From the NCBI GenBank assembly GCA_001600875.1, contig BCLD01000015.1:165862-229861 (forward strand): a stretch of 64,000 nucleotides of DNA. The letters run 5' to 3'. This stretch comes from Solicoccozyma terricola (lineage: Eukaryota; Basidiomycota; Tremellomycetes; Filobasidiales; Piskurozymaceae). The notes under the pieces are model-generated. The model was not told the DNA's origin, ran no database searches, and worked only from the letters and a program-made list of their open reading frames with translations. A program made the translations under genes and the position numbers. Positions 50,201-62,763 of the stretch are shown here, one piece after another (positions within the stretch are counted from its first letter, which is position 1; each line of letters begins with the position of its first letter).

Positions 50201-53200
50201 GCTGGCGGTCTGTGTGAGTAGATAGTTGAAGATGTGTTGTTGGAGCGAGGTCGCCAGAGTGATATCCTCAGGCAGATCGTTCATCGACGCCATAAGTAAA
50301 TCTCCTAGACTTTGTGCAGCCTGGATCCGGATACTCGACGTCACAATCCCGTGACTGCAGATATCGAGCAAATGTGCGCAAATGAGGTCAAGGGCCTCAG
50401 TATTGCGCACTAGTCGATGAACATTGAGGAGAGATACTGTGCGAAGATGGTCGAGACTAAACGACTTCTCCGCTCGGGTGATGTTGGAAATCCTGAGGCC
50501 GCTGGAGCGGCGCATTGCAGACATTGGAGGTGAGAATGTTGCGGTAGCGTTGGAGCTGATAGATGCCCTCGGACTGCATGGCTCCCTTTGGGGATTAGGC
50601 GTCTGCGGAATGTCGTCTGATACAAATTCCAGCAGACCCATCATCTCTTTGCCCAGTCTTATAAGTGAGGAGATGAAGACCTTGAACTCAGAGTCTTGCA
50701 AATCCCGAGTCACTGTAAATAGCTCGTCAATCTCGAAGAACAAGTGGTCGAGAGACCCTTGACCTTGATCTTTGACTGCCTCGTGAAAGGATGGGGTCCT
50801 GACTTTTGCAGGCGAGGCCATTATAGATGTGGGCACAGGACCGGTAGTTCGACGAGACAACTGTGCCGTTTTGCGCGCGGTCAAGATATGGCTTGCGTTC
50901 TGTAGCACCTCGAAGATGGTGAACCAGTATTGCCCCAGATTTGAGGCTTGAGTCCTAGCCAGACTCAGCAACGTACGCAGGCAAGCGAGATTTCTGCTGG
51001 ACAAGCTCGGCGGTGCGCTTGAGCTCGCGCCTAGCATGCCCATCGATAGGCTGTCGACGCTGAGCATATTCGTCGCCCTCGGAGTTTGAGGTACTTCACT
51101 ATAGTTTTGCGATGCAGCCACAAGTGCGGGTGGCACAGCTAGCCGAGCCAGACTGGTGAGGAAAGCATCCCGAGGTGTCTCTAAGCGAAGTCTCCCGCAT
51201 ACCGTCGTAAATGCGGCAGATGCTTCTAGACACTCGGTGAACAGGTCTTGATCCAGATTTGTGCCGAGTAGATAGGAGTATGCCGCGAGAAGTCCCGGCC
51301 AAGCAGACTCGCATATTGCCTCGTACTGAGTCGTGCTATTTTCTGATGTAACAAGTTGTCCAGTCTCTCTATCCATGCCATTGACGATGACATTGAGCGT
51401 TTGCACCGCCAGTAGATAGATATAGCCCTCTGGAATCGATGGCGGTTCAGCTTTATCGTGTTGTTCGATGCTGATGACAAGGAATTGCGTTAAAAGACGT
51501 TGCCATTCTTTCCAGCCTCCTCTACTCACCACTGCAGCTTCATTGCCGACGTCCCTCCGAGCGCTCCTGTCGTTTCGGACCCCATCATCGCATTCACAGT
51601 GCTGACTCCAACATTTGCCGCGGACGTAACGACGCTCAGACCGAGATCAAGGTAGCCAGCCGCAGTACTCGTGCTAGTCCCGGGTGTACCGTGAAGATAG
51701 GTCGAGGAATCCGAAGACACGCCTAGACCCTGCAGCTCGGGGCAGACACCCATCAGGGTCGGGTTCTCGGTTACAAGGCGACCTAGCGTATTGATGAGCG
51801 ATCCGAAAACTTTCCGACGACCAGGTACAGCGTCGTATCGAGCAAACGTAGCCTCGACCAGAGTAGCATCGTTACACAGACTGGGGAGGAATGTCTCAGA
51901 AGGAGCGCCGTGAATTGTTTTTATTGGGTTTACTCACCCTCGCAGTATCTCCATCGCAATCACCCTCAGCCAATGCGGCGGTGTATATTTATCATCTTTC
52001 CCCTTTGAATTTGAGTTCTTCACCGGCTCATCATCATCATCATGTGCAATCCGCATCGTTTCTCCGGATAGCGCGTCTGAATCTCCAGCAGCTACTTTGG
52101 TAAGGATTGTGAAGAAAACTTCAGCTTCAGGCGAAAGTTGATCGGAGAACGATCGAAGTAGGAGGTAGACGAGTCGCATGAGACGGAGAGTGACCGGAAA
52201 TGTTGGATGTTCGTGTAGCGTCCTAAGGAGGAGAGGACATAATTCGTGCCGCAGCAGTTCCAATAGTTGATCGTGCTGTGCCAAGGAACGCAATAGAATC
52301 TAATCAGTTCCACAAAGCCTCTGCAAACCCACGATCACAACACCCTTACCCGCTTCACACCATCCTCGAACCCTCCCAAGACACTCTCGATCAACTCGAA
52401 TCCAAAAGTCCTCCCTATTCCCGTCAATTTCAACATCCTCGCCTTCTTATGCTCCGTTGCACCGCCTCCCAAGAACCCAACCATACTCCTACTGGTCGTC
52501 CCTGTCAACAAACACAAATCATGAAACAAATCGATAGCGTCCGAGGCGCATGGTAGTGGGGTGACATCAACAGCGGGTCTCGCTGATGTTCCTGCGGAAA
52601 GAGGAGGTGCGGAAGAGTCTTCGGAAGTCACTCGGTCGAAGATGAGCATAACAGCTTGGCGGAGAGTAGCAGCTGCTGTACTCGATACAACGGGGATTTT
52701 AACGTCGTGAAGCTTGAAGCATAGGAGGAGGGCCTGTCATGCGACCAAGCATGCAAATTGCCACATTCAGTCACTGGTCCGCACGCAACCGTGTCGCACT
52801 ACAACGACTCACCTGGCCAAGTACTTCACCATGAATATCAGGACAGTGCGTCAAGAGTGACAATGCCGTCTGCAGTACCCTCAGCTGGATATCCACGCCC
52901 TGATTGATCACAGACCCTAACGTTTGGATGACTTGAGCCACCGAGCGCTACAGTAGAAAGTCTGATATCAGGAAGTGGGAATAGCTTGACAGCTCTTGAA
53001 CCTAATCACCTGAGGAACAGCCTTCAACGCCACCAGTCTTTGCAGTGCTCCGATACTGGTCGAGACTATCTTTGGAACCTTGGTCTTGCACCCAAGAAGG
53101 ATGGGAGACATGAGGACATCCGAGTGACGACCATCTGATAACGGCACGAGTTTGTTAGGACAAAAGGTGTCGAATCGATATTTAGAGAAAATATCATTCT

Positions 53201-53497
53201 TACCTTGTTGAATATCAACGCCTGGTGGTCCGTGAGCAGGTTTGAGGATGGCCAGACTCGCTTCTGCTGCCTGTTATAAATCAATCATATGATAAACTCC
53301 AAAATCAGGACATTGATCCACAAAGGTCAGTTTGAGATATTTAGCTTACATCTTTGACATCTGGGTATTTCCGCTTGCTCTCGGTGACAAGCGCTTGGAG
53401 CTCGACCACCAGTAAGTTGCGGTCCTGCAGTAATACCGCTTACATCGTTAACTCGTCGTTGAATTACCATGCCCATCCATAGTTTCAAACGCACCAT
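47290..53497 (-). CDS. MON2: MON2 endosome-Golgi trafficking scaffold
   Basis: MON2 is a large HEAT-repeat relative of the Sec7 Arf-GEFs without a Sec7 domain; it works with Dop1 in endosome-to-Golgi traffic. The conserved N-terminus NLLVVELQALVTESKRKYPDVKDAAEASLAILK is followed by a DCB/HUS-like region (HDQLLELLRHELCPLLLRTL, FPVTLRLMRLVYLLLRSFSD, EVFFTILTKVA, WLRVIAMEILRGLC). Then comes a 960-residue open exon (from 51532) with the Mon2 C-terminal region, and a last exon HIRPLVLASSFAHLFDLYPLLLQ ... LQSLEKLGRGMGAIL. The start is provisional: ATG at 53495-53497 could be a 3-nt coding exon spliced by GTGCGT to GACCGCAAC. One junction near 48350-48440 does not keep frame with the splice sites I chose. 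Length is about 1,800 residues. Confidence 0.88.
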
Positions 53498-54208
53498 GTC
53501 CTGACCGCGCTTGAATCTCCACAACAATCGGGCGTTTCCAACGACTAGATGGTCCGGAGTTGGTTCATGAGGTATCCATGGCAGGATAGAAACACAGTGA
53601 GTGGGCGACGGTTGTATGCTATTGGTTCTTTACTGAAGAAATGGCCTGCTCGTCGTCGTCGAAGCCCCGAGGAACAACGTACACGCGTCCGACACAGGAC
53701 TGCCACGTGAGACACACCGCGGATATCGGCAGGGGGAATGTCCGCCGTTGGTGGCGAGATAGACACTGAAGTTGCTGCGACATCAGCATCGGGAACGCAG
53801 TTCTAGATCAATCGTCAGGACTAGCAGTCACTCTCTCGGCTCATTTATGTCGATCAGAGACTTGATCGATATTCATTACTCTACGAGGGGAATTGACTTG
53901 ACGGTGTCACCTAGAGACCCCGGAAGCCACTTCCCATGGCCGCAGGTGAGAGAGTCGGCTGTGTTTGTCGGTGTATACCCTTTTTTGACCACTGGGGAAT
54001 CGACATTCCCGCAGACTGCATCTGCGTCATTGCTTCTTCTTTCGTTTGCTTATGTATGGAGCCGATCATGATGATATTTACGACGACGGTGGCGTTGAAC
54101 ATGATAAACACGATTACATAAGCACGAATTTTTATTTCAAAGTGCTCGTGTCCTCCACCCTCCGTCCATCACCACCACTACCACCACGCATCACAGCATC
54201 TCGTCACC
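53498..54208. promoter_or_regulatory. Divergent promoter between MON2 and UTP14
   Basis: 711 bp. It contains a CACGTG at 53704-53709. A frame open on the minus strand (53545-53766) lacks family features. I see no further gene. Confidence 0.45.
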
Positions 54209-57200
54209 ATGGCTAGACCAAGCTCCGGTGCAGGCGGTCGTCGTACTACCAACAAGCCTTTCTCATCAGCAGCATTTTCTTCCAAAGTTACAAGTGACAC
54301 CTCCTCAGCCAAGGCCAAACGCAATAGCAAACCACCAGCCAATGATAACCCCAGACCTGCTCGAGTGCCCAAAGACAAAGATGCGATCGAAGATGACATC
54401 TACACATTTGAACAAGGATCCTCTCGTCATATGCGAACTGATTCAAATCGGTTCAACCTCTCTCGAGAAGAGCGGTCTCTAGCTGGCGGAGGAGGAGCAT
54501 CCAAATCGGCAAACCCAGACGCATCAGCTTCTGAAGCTTCAGATGATGATTCAGACGACGACATGGCGTCTAGAATTCGAGCTGCTGCTTTGAAGATTGC
54601 AGGTCAAGAATCTTTCGATTTACAAGATGATGAAGAGGAAGTTGATTCGGATGATGCTTGGGATGAAGAGGGAGGTGATGAAGACAGATGGGGTGATGCT
54701 TTTGAAAAATGGAAGGGTGGAAAATCCAATGGGAAAAAGAAGCAGTCAGTGAAAGTAAAGAGTAAAGCCAAAGAGGTCAGTCGTATCAGAGGTACCCATA
54801 TGGAGTACAAGTTGAATTAAATCTCACTCTAAATCGCTAGATGACCATCGAGAAGCCGCTAAATATCGACCTTGAGGAATCGGATGATGATCTCACAGCA
54901 AATCAATCCTCTTTCCGACCTGATGTATCTTCTTTTGAAGCCATTGGCAATGAGGAAGAGTCCAATGACGAAATGGAAGGAGAAAACTCAGCGTTTCTTA
55001 ACAATGACAGCGATGAGGAAGAAACCGAGGAAGACGAGGATGACGAGGAAGACGACGACGAGGAAGATGAAGAAATGCTAGAACCATCATTGCCTTCAGA
55101 TTCCGAGGATGAAGACGAACCAACTCGCGTCGCCGATGATGATCTCCTCTCTTTCGTTCAGTCACTGCCAACTGGAGAGAAACGGAAGGCTGAGGATGAC
55201 CAGGATGAGGAACAAGAAGCAGAGAAGAAGAAGAGAAGAGTATTGGATAGTCGTAGAGGTCCAGGTGGGAGGGATGATGCAGGCGAATTTGCTTCTACGA
55301 GTGGTAGGTTTTGGTTGACGGAGGTGGATAAGAGCTCTGTTACTCATCATGATTACCTTGATTTCTTTTCCTAGCCCAGAAACTCTCCCTCGCGGATATT
55401 CTCTCAACCCAACCGTCAATGAAATCTTCCGCCTCTGCACTACTGTCCGGACCATCCACTTCAACATCCGCACTTCGTCAAGGGACGCTTGCTGCTCCCT
55501 TGCCGACGGTCGTCACCGAGCGTCTAGCTCGTGAAGCTGCATATCAAGCTACCAAAGCTGAAGGGGACAAATGGGGTGGCGTCATGAAGCGAATCAAGGA
55601 GGCGGAGCATCTGCAGTTCCCGCTGCAGGGCTCCAAGGGAGCGAAAGACAGGCAAAGAGGTGGTGTGAAGAGTGCCGGTGATTTGGTCGGAGGGTTCCAG
55701 GTCCGTTTTGATTGGGATTGGCGACAGTGGAATTACACTGACACTGGCGGTCTTGACCCCCCACTTAGCCCACCAACGAGCTTGAATCCGCGGTCACTGC
55801 CCTCCTCAACTCCGCCAACCTCAACTCAACTCAGGTTTCGCAGGCGGAGGAAGATGCACTACAAGCCCAAGACCTTTCAGTAGAAGAAATTACCGCTCGT
55901 CGCGCAGCCCTCCGATACCAACGTGAGCTTTTATTCCGCGCCGAGTCGAGGAGTAAACGAGTTGCCAAGATCAAGTCCAAAACGTTCCGGAAGCTGGCAA
56001 GGAAACGAGCGGAGAAGGACCAAGTCGGTCTTGAGGATTTGCAACGACTTGACCCAGAGAAGGCGGAAGAGGAGGCCCTCAAGCTTGAATCCCTGCGCGC
56101 AAAGGAACGAGCGACACTTAAACATTCAGCAAAGAGTGGTCGATGGGCCAAAGATCAGCATGGTGCTGGAGAAACCGCAGACAAGCGACTTGAAATGGAA
56201 GATATGCTCAGGAAGAAAGAGCAACTTACTCGGAAAATTCAGGGACGTGGATCCGACTCTGAGAGCGACGACGATTCGGACGACGAGGATGAGGCACCCA
56301 TCGAGACAGCATTCGATCAATTGGCGGATTTGGAGCGACGAGAGGCGGAGCTCACTGAAGAAGCAGCTGGCAAGACTAAGGGACTGATGGGTATGAAGTT
56401 CATGCAGCGTGCCATGGCAAGAGAGAAGGCCAAGGTGGACGAAGAGGAGAGAGAGCTTAGGCGGCAGCTTGAGGACTACGAGGACGGCAGAGGAGCAAGC
56501 GAAGGCGACGATGATGATGAAAACGTCATGAGAGTTCACAACAACCCTGGTCGATTGGTCTTTGGTGGATCCGCGCCAACATCGACGTCGATGGCGGTTG
56601 CGCTCGAGCCCTCGGACATTGCACACTCGGAGAAGACTTCCAACCCACACGACAGATCTCGAGCTCAACCTGAGATTCGGGACTCTGGGGAGTCCACTTC
56701 GGGTGCGCCAGACTCGGTATCCAATCCCTGGCTGACCCAGCCCGCATCCTCTGCTCGTGCTCGTAAAAACAACACTGTCATCGCCGGTCGAGATGCCGAC
56801 GCTGCTTCCAAATCCGTCACCAAGCAAAAGAAGGTCAAGAACACGTCGGCCAAGCAATCTGCAGCAGAAGATGCGGAGGTGGATATCGATCTCGAGGCGA
56901 GTTCCCTTGCTGTCAGAAAGAAACTGCCGCTTGAAAATGGCGACGATGGTGAAGATGACGAGGACGAGGAGATGGTGAGGAAAGGTCCAAAGGCGTTCAA
57001 ACAGCGAGATCTGGTGGCGCAGGCCTTCGCAGGCGATAACGTAGTGGAGGTAAGTTCATAAATGTTGATTTAAGGGTTCCGCGAAGTCATTGCTGACAAG
57101 TGAAAATGTAACGGCAGGATTTTGCTACTGAGAAGCAAAGGGCTATTGAGGCGGATGCTCCCAAGACAGAGGACACGACGTTACCAGGTTGGGTGAGTAT

Positions 57201-57577
57201 CGTGATACTCGCATACGAATTACCATCATCCTGACACACTTTCGCCTGTCAACCAGGGCTCGTGGGCTGGCAAGGGTGTTAAATCCCGTAAATCCAATCC
57301 CAAATACCTCAAAGTCACGCCGGGTATCGCACCTTCCCAGCGTAAGGACTTTGCCCGCTCCAATGTCATCATCTCCGAGAAGAAGGACAAGAAGGCCGCC
57401 AAGTATCTCGTGACGGATTTGCCATACCCTTACACCAGCGCAGCGCAATACGAAGCGAGCTTCAAGGATCCAGTGGGAGCGGACTGGAACACTAGGGCAA
57501 CACATCAGCGGGAAACGATGCCAAGGGTCATCAAGAAACCAGGTGCCATCATCGCTCCCATTTCAAGGATGTTCTGA
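54209..57577 (+). CDS. UTP14: UTP14, U3 snoRNP / small-subunit processome component
   Basis: UTP14 joins the SSU processome and activates the helicase Dhr1 to release U3 snoRNA. The start is ATG at 54209 (MARPSSGAGGRRTTNKPFSS). Acidic blocks dominate the first half (54540-54720 and 54860-55140). Then come the Utp14 landmarks KLSLADILSTQPS, LPTVVTERLAREAAYQATK, WGGVMKRIKEAEHLQFPLQ, RRAALRYQRELLFRAESRSK, VAKIKSKTFRKLARKRAEK, ATLKHSAKSGRWAKDQ, FMQRAMAREKAKVDEEE and NPWL. The C-terminus has LPGWGSWAGKGVKSRKSNP, NVIISEKKDKKAAKYLVTDLPYPYTSAAQYE, PVGADWNT and KPGAIIAPISRMF. Five or so short introns interrupt it. Length is about 1,000 residues, a little above yeast Utp14. Its downstream neighbour is convergent. 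Confidence 0.94.
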
Positions 57578-58235
57578 CAAGGCGGGAGGATTGCTGGTCG
57601 ACCATCTGGCGTATCTTGTATTGTGAACGCGTGTTGCCTCGCATATGGATAGACTTCACCCGATGACCTCTGATACCACCATTGCCCTACTATTTTCGAT
57701 GTAGAGCCAACTTTCCTCGATTCTTGAATCTGGTCTTTCATCGTTTTGGGACACCTTGATTTCACGTCCCCGTCCGCAAAGCTTCCCTCTTCATATAGCG
57801 ACGATACTGAAAGGATATTCGAGATGCACGGATCTAAGAATGGTGCGGGGTTTGTTCAGGCAATCCTCGCTTCGCCACCACCCTGTAGATAGTGCATTAA
57901 ATTCATGCCGTAAAGCAAAACTCGATAGCAGCACAATCTCGTCAGAATACACAATGTAAGTACCACCGAGAAGACAAAGGTCAGTCGCCAGCAGCCATCG
58001 CATTTGATTCACGGCTATACAACATCGAACACTGCCAATGGAAAAGCTCTTTCGAAACAGGCAGCAATTCGCCACACTCCTTCACCTCAGAGATGTGCTT
58101 GGATCAGTGATTTGACTTGATGGATAGATCGCACAGACGCACAACATGTTATACTGGGAAGAAATACAAAGGCAGCCACCAAATACCGAGAGCCAAAGGA
58201 AATGTTCCCGTAACAGGGTCCTCTCCCACCTCCCT
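57578..58235. other. Convergent intergenic region
   Basis: 658 bp between the ends of UTP14 and the R-SNARE gene. Only short, feature-poor frames are present. It probably holds two 3' UTRs. Confidence 0.45.
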
Positions 58236-59905
58236 CTACGATCGACGACGACACGAACCAAGGGCCGCACCGCAGAACTGTGCTACGAGAATGTATATCA
58301 AAATCTACCCGTGAACCAAAGGAAGGGGTATGAGGGGTCGTTGCCAGTACAATTAGCACAAATGATTACTAACTTGCCGACAGTTGCGACTCACCAGACA
58401 GACGAAGCCTGATAATACCGTGATACGGGTGTTCTTCCACCACATTTGCCGGCGTACCCCTGATTCACGGCAAGAGAAACGTGAGAAGAGAGGGTCAGCC
58501 TTCGAGTCTTGAAGAGAAGTGCTCGTCGTGCGAGTATGCCAGACATTCCATGCCAATGACCGAACACCGATCTGAAGCTGTCCATCTCTCCATACAGCTA
58601 ACAAACTCACCTCTAGCTCCTCTTCTGAAAGCATAGGCTTGACCAGCCATCGTATCAGTCTTGTCCACCAACAGCTCTATTCTTTCACCGCGAGCTAAGA
58701 TCGAGTCGATATTTTGAACCATGATATCTTTACTGTGAAGGTGAGGAGCCGAGGAAGGTGGGTGTCAGTTCGATCAGAGTCATGGGACGTCGGGAGAATT
58801 GAGAATAAAACAAAAGCAAATGTCCAGCAAGAGGGATCGGGTGATATCCACCACTGGCCTTGCGTCGCCCTCACTAAATCGCTATACTTCGCTCCTGACC
58901 TTTGAGCGGAGCTCTCTCGACCACCGAGCCTACTCATCTTGCGCCAGATCGTCTCTGCCGAGTATGACATGGGTACAAGATGTACCTGAAAAGAGCAATC
59001 CCTCCCTTCCACCTCTCATAAAGACATAAGCACTACCATCTCCTGTGCTAGGAATCAGCCGCCGATCCCTCTTCAGATCATCAGATCAGGGCGCCGACCC
59101 CACCCCTCCGTCACTCCGCCCGAACAGCGAACCACAAAAAGAAAGCGAAAACATAGACCTTACACATTATCCAGATCCGTTCTAGCCTGTTTCAACGGAT
59201 CAGCACCGCTTCCACTAGGACCACCGCCTTCCGTAAAGTCATGCATAAGCCGAGCGAGTTCTTCGCCGAACGATGCGTTGAGGGAATGCGCCGGAGCTGA
59301 TGAGAGGTCTGCGGCGTTGAATTGGGATGTGAACTGCGTTTAAGATGGGATGATACTTTTCAGTCGTGCATAAAGGTGAGGGGTGGGTGTGGGGCCCGGG
59401 GGGGGGGGGGGCATACATACACGACGTTCAACTTCGGCAAGGAAAGCGAAAGGAGTTCGTCGGCCACAGCTGTCATCTGCAACGACAAGGTAGACGATGC
59501 CTTCCGATGAAACGTAGTGAATCAACTTGTCTTGCCAAACATCTGCAGATGGAAGAAGGCAGTGGCGGAGGAATGAGGGCGGATGATAGAAAGGAAAGGT
59601 GGACAGTACGGGGTATGGTCATATCGAATCAGCTATCAGCTCGAGCATCGAGAGCCGGTCGCTGCCTACAGGTTAACTTGGAGTTGTTTGGTGGAATCTT
59701 GCTGAGAATAGTGACCTGAGCGGCTGTTTTAAGAACGATATATCAGTAGTGTTATACGGCTCATCATCCACTCAAAGCTAGCTCCGCGCCCAACACTCGC
59801 CGGAGCATTCTCACACTTACATTGCTTGAATTGGCCCTGATTGCTCATTGCATGATCAGCCAAGACGATGGTGCCGCGGGCTACGAGAGCGTGAATGAGC
59901 GACAT
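58236..59905 (-). CDS. VAMP7-like longin R-SNARE
   Basis: R-SNAREs of this kind drive fusion with the vacuole/lysosome or plasma membrane. The ATG at 59905 gives MSLIHALVARGTIVLADHAM, the beginning of a longin domain, then AAQVTILSKIP, DKLIHYVSSEGIVYLVVADD and TPFAFLAEVERRFTSQF. After a linker comes the SNARE motif ARTDLDNVKDIMVQNIDSIL ARGERIELLVDKTD, with Arg at the zero layer, then MWWKNTRITVLS. The C-terminal anchor is complete only if an intron after GFVCL ends at GGGTAG, giving ILIYILVAQFCGAALGSC and stopping at 58236. Reading through would stop at 58353 with a poor anchor. One intron in the SNARE motif (58733-59163) is 431 nt, far longer than the others. Another intron carries G14 (59398-59411). 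The total is about 215-220 residues. Confidence 0.88.
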
Positions 59906-60790
59906 GTTGGATGGATGGTAGTCGCCGCTATCGCTGGTGAGTTGTTGAGCTTCGGAGGTGATAAACGAGCAACCATGGGTCTTGCTTGACCCTGCCCCGC
60001 CGACCGCCCTTTAACGGATTATGTAAGGTGAAGCCGAAAGTGGCGAAAGTGGCGACAAGCAACGACAAGGCAAAATGTCCTACTCTCTATTCGACTCTTC
60101 AGCTCAATCTCTGTGCGGAGGGTAACCTTCTCGTCTACTTCGATCACCTGGATCTCCGTATCATCATTGATTAGTGAGGTGCGTCACCACTAGTTCTAAG
60201 GCGGATGAGGGAGAATTTACACCTACAGGTGATTTCACACATTTCGAAAGGTTGATTGACGACCGGTAGCTAGGATCATACCAGAATCCGCAGCAAAGCA
60301 GGCGGCACATGACGTATTTGTTTGTAGTCGGAAACACCCCCCCCCCCCCCGAGGGGTTGGGGGGTTTCTTAATACAACATAGCATTCGGATAGAAAAAAC
60401 GTAACCAGGCATTGCAACATCCGGTCTGAGGGGGGTTTTTTTTTTTGGGTTTCGCATATGGAACATTCATAGAAGGAGTTCTTTGGAAGATACGTTCTCT
60501 CGTTCGTTAGTCGAAGCAACCGAAAAGCAGCGTGCTACGTCTCTGACTGTCGTTGGCAAGGTGAACCGCCAAAAATCACCCGTCGAGGTGACAACTTTTG
60601 CGGAAGTAGTTTCTGCGCGAACCCGTGACCAAGCAATCTCACAAGTCACCAAGGGTACATTCAAGTGTGCGGCTTGCAGTCAAGTGGAATATCATATATA
60701 TCGTAACCACGATCAAAGCATGGCCTTTGCTCACTGCCTCCCCTGCCACCATTGCGCAACTTGGATCGCTGATCTCCACAGAATAACATC
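59906..60790. promoter_or_regulatory. Divergent promoter with C14 and T11 tracts
   Basis: 885 bp between the R-SNARE and MFS starts. It contains C14 at 60337-60350, followed by a G-rich patch that could pair with it, and T11 at 60436-60446. No convincing gene is seen. Confidence 0.45.
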
Positions 60791-62408
60791 ATGGCAGACC
60801 AACATACGGCGTCAACCCGTACCAGCATGACCGCTGTCCAATCGCCAACGGCGGAGTCGGAAAAGCATTCTCCGAAGCATCACTACTTTGCTTTGAAACT
60901 CTCTCTCCCACACGAGGTCGCGCTGATCGTCCTACTGTGCTCTGCTCAACTCCTGACGCAAGCTGGACTAGCAATCTCGATCGTTCCCCTACACATCATC
61001 TCGGAACATTTTGGATTGACGTCACCAGCACAGGAGTCATGGATGCCAGCAGCGTACTCGCTCACGGTTGGCACATTTATCATCTGCGGTGGAAGATGGG
61101 GCGATGTCTTTGGGCACCGTCGTTTGGTCCTGATCGGATGGGCGTTCTATGCATTCTGGTTGGTCTTGGGAGGTGTCTCGTATTACACCAATCAGATCTT
61201 CTTCGACATCTGCCGTGCGTTTCAAGGTATCGGTCCTGCTATTCTATTACCCAACTCAATAGCAATTATGGGAGTGGCGTACCCCGATTCCCGGCGCAAA
61301 CACATGGCGTTCGCAGCCTACGGCGCGATGGCGCCAAACGGGTTCCTCATTGGAGCTGTCCTCTCCGGTCTACTCGCTCAACTGGCAGGATACTGGCCAG
61401 CGATTTACTACACCATGGCTGGCCTTTGTCTGATCATCGCTATCGCAACCTACTTTATCGTTCCAGACCACCATGACAGTTCAGCAAATACACCCGCCGA
61501 AAGAGATCTTGACATCGCAGGCTCCATCACAGGCGTGTCAGGTCTAGTACTTTTCAATTTCGCGTGGAATCAAGCTCCTGCCGTTGGTTGGTCAACGGTG
61601 TACGTTTACGTTCTACTCATCGTCAGCATCCTCATTCTTGGTCTCTTTTTCTGGGTGGAATCTCGGGCCGTCAACCCTTTGGTTCCCATCCGGGTCCTCA
61701 ATCGCGAGATTGGCCTTGTTTGCGCTGCCATCGCAGCAGGTTGGGCATCTTTCGGTATCTGGCTGTATTACCTCTGGCAATTGGAAACTGTGATCCGAGG
61801 AAATTCACTCCTTACCACGACAGCTCGATTCGTCCCTGTTGGGGTATCAGGAGCTTGTGCGGCTATGACGGGAGGATATTTGATCAGTAGGATCGGACCA
61901 GGATTCATCATGTTGGCAGCCATGACCGCTTTCACTGTGGGCTCGATTCTGGTTGCCACAATGCCGGTGAATCAGACATATTGGGGTCAGATGTTTGTTG
62001 CGACTATTGTGACACCCTGGGGGATGGTGAGTGTGGAATCCGAACTGCCGCCACCGGTGTAGCATGCTGACGCCCAACTTTGGGTCTCACCAGGATATGT
62101 CCTTCCCCTCAGCAACAATCATCATGTCAAACTTTATGCCCCGTAAATTCCAAGGTCTCGGTGCGTCCCTAGTCAACCTTTTCGTCAACTATTCAATCAG
62201 TCTAGCGCTCGGTATCGCTGGAACGGTCGAGACCCAGATCGACCCAAGCGGTGACAATCTGCTGCAAGGTTATCGAGCGGCGTGGTATTTCGGTATAGGT
62301 TGTGGATCATTAGGAATGTTCTTGTCGGCGTGGTTGATCTTGGAGACAAAGTGGGCGAAGAAGAGAATGGAGAGCGATTTATCAGAGCAGCAGGAGCTGG
62401 AGGAGTAG
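60791..62408 (+). CDS. MFS transporter, DHA2 drug:H+ antiporter type (ATR1-like)
   Basis: Two exons, 60791-62026 and 62094-62408, joined by a 67-nt intron (GGGATG|GTGAGT ... CACCAG|GATATG), encode 516 residues. The start is the ATG at 60791 (MADQHTASTRTS). A polar N-terminus is followed by many hydrophobic helices. The motif A loop reads GGRWGDVFGHRRLVLIG. Later come CRAFQGIGPAILLPNSIAIMGVAYP, MAFAAYGAMAPNGFLIGAVLSGLLAQLAGYWPAIYY (motif C-like, GxLxGP region), LVLFNFAWNQAPAVGW and, near the end, SFPSATIIMSNFMPRKFQGLGASLVNLFVNYSISLALGIAG. This pattern matches fungal ATR1/aminotriazole-resistance and related exporters. The true substrate may be a drug, boron or a metabolite. It is convergent with the opsin gene. 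Confidence 0.92.
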
Positions 62409-62763
62409 GGCTATTACCTATAATTCAACACATAGAGATAACGGCAAAGTGCTTGTCCGTGATCAGCAGGGTAGGGCATGTTACACATTGTCAATCATCA
62501 AAGTATACAATGACCTGCCATATAACATGTAACTTCTGCACATTCAACAACTGCAAGATAGGTAGAAGGTAGGAAAAACAACTATAGATTAGGGACAAAA
62601 AACAATTGGAGAAGAACAACTATCGTTTTCATTTCGAACAAACTATCAGTCACTCGATCATCGGACATCAGACATACGCAGTCGTACGTGTCATGCTCTT
62701 CAACTTCACCCTGTCTCATTCACGAACGCTCCTACCAAGACGTGTTTTGCTTCTTTCTCCGCC
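62409..62763. other. Convergent spacer, AT-rich
   Basis: 355 bp between the MFS transporter stop and the opsin stop. It is AT-rich, with A-rich segments around 62570-62610 that may hold polyadenylation signals. No gene is visible. Confidence 0.5.

Noticed and set aside
56126..56857. 243-codon minus-strand open frame
   Set aside because: It is antisense to a UTP14 exon whose sense reading matches the family closely.
58353..58634. R-SNARE C-terminus ending at 58353 without a final intron
   Set aside because: It would leave an incomplete membrane anchor; splicing to 58236 restores a full hydrophobic helix.
60483..60830. Plus-strand frame of 115 codons before the DHA2 gene
   Set aside because: It lacks an ATG at its 5' end, overlaps the MFS start in another frame and shows no family features.
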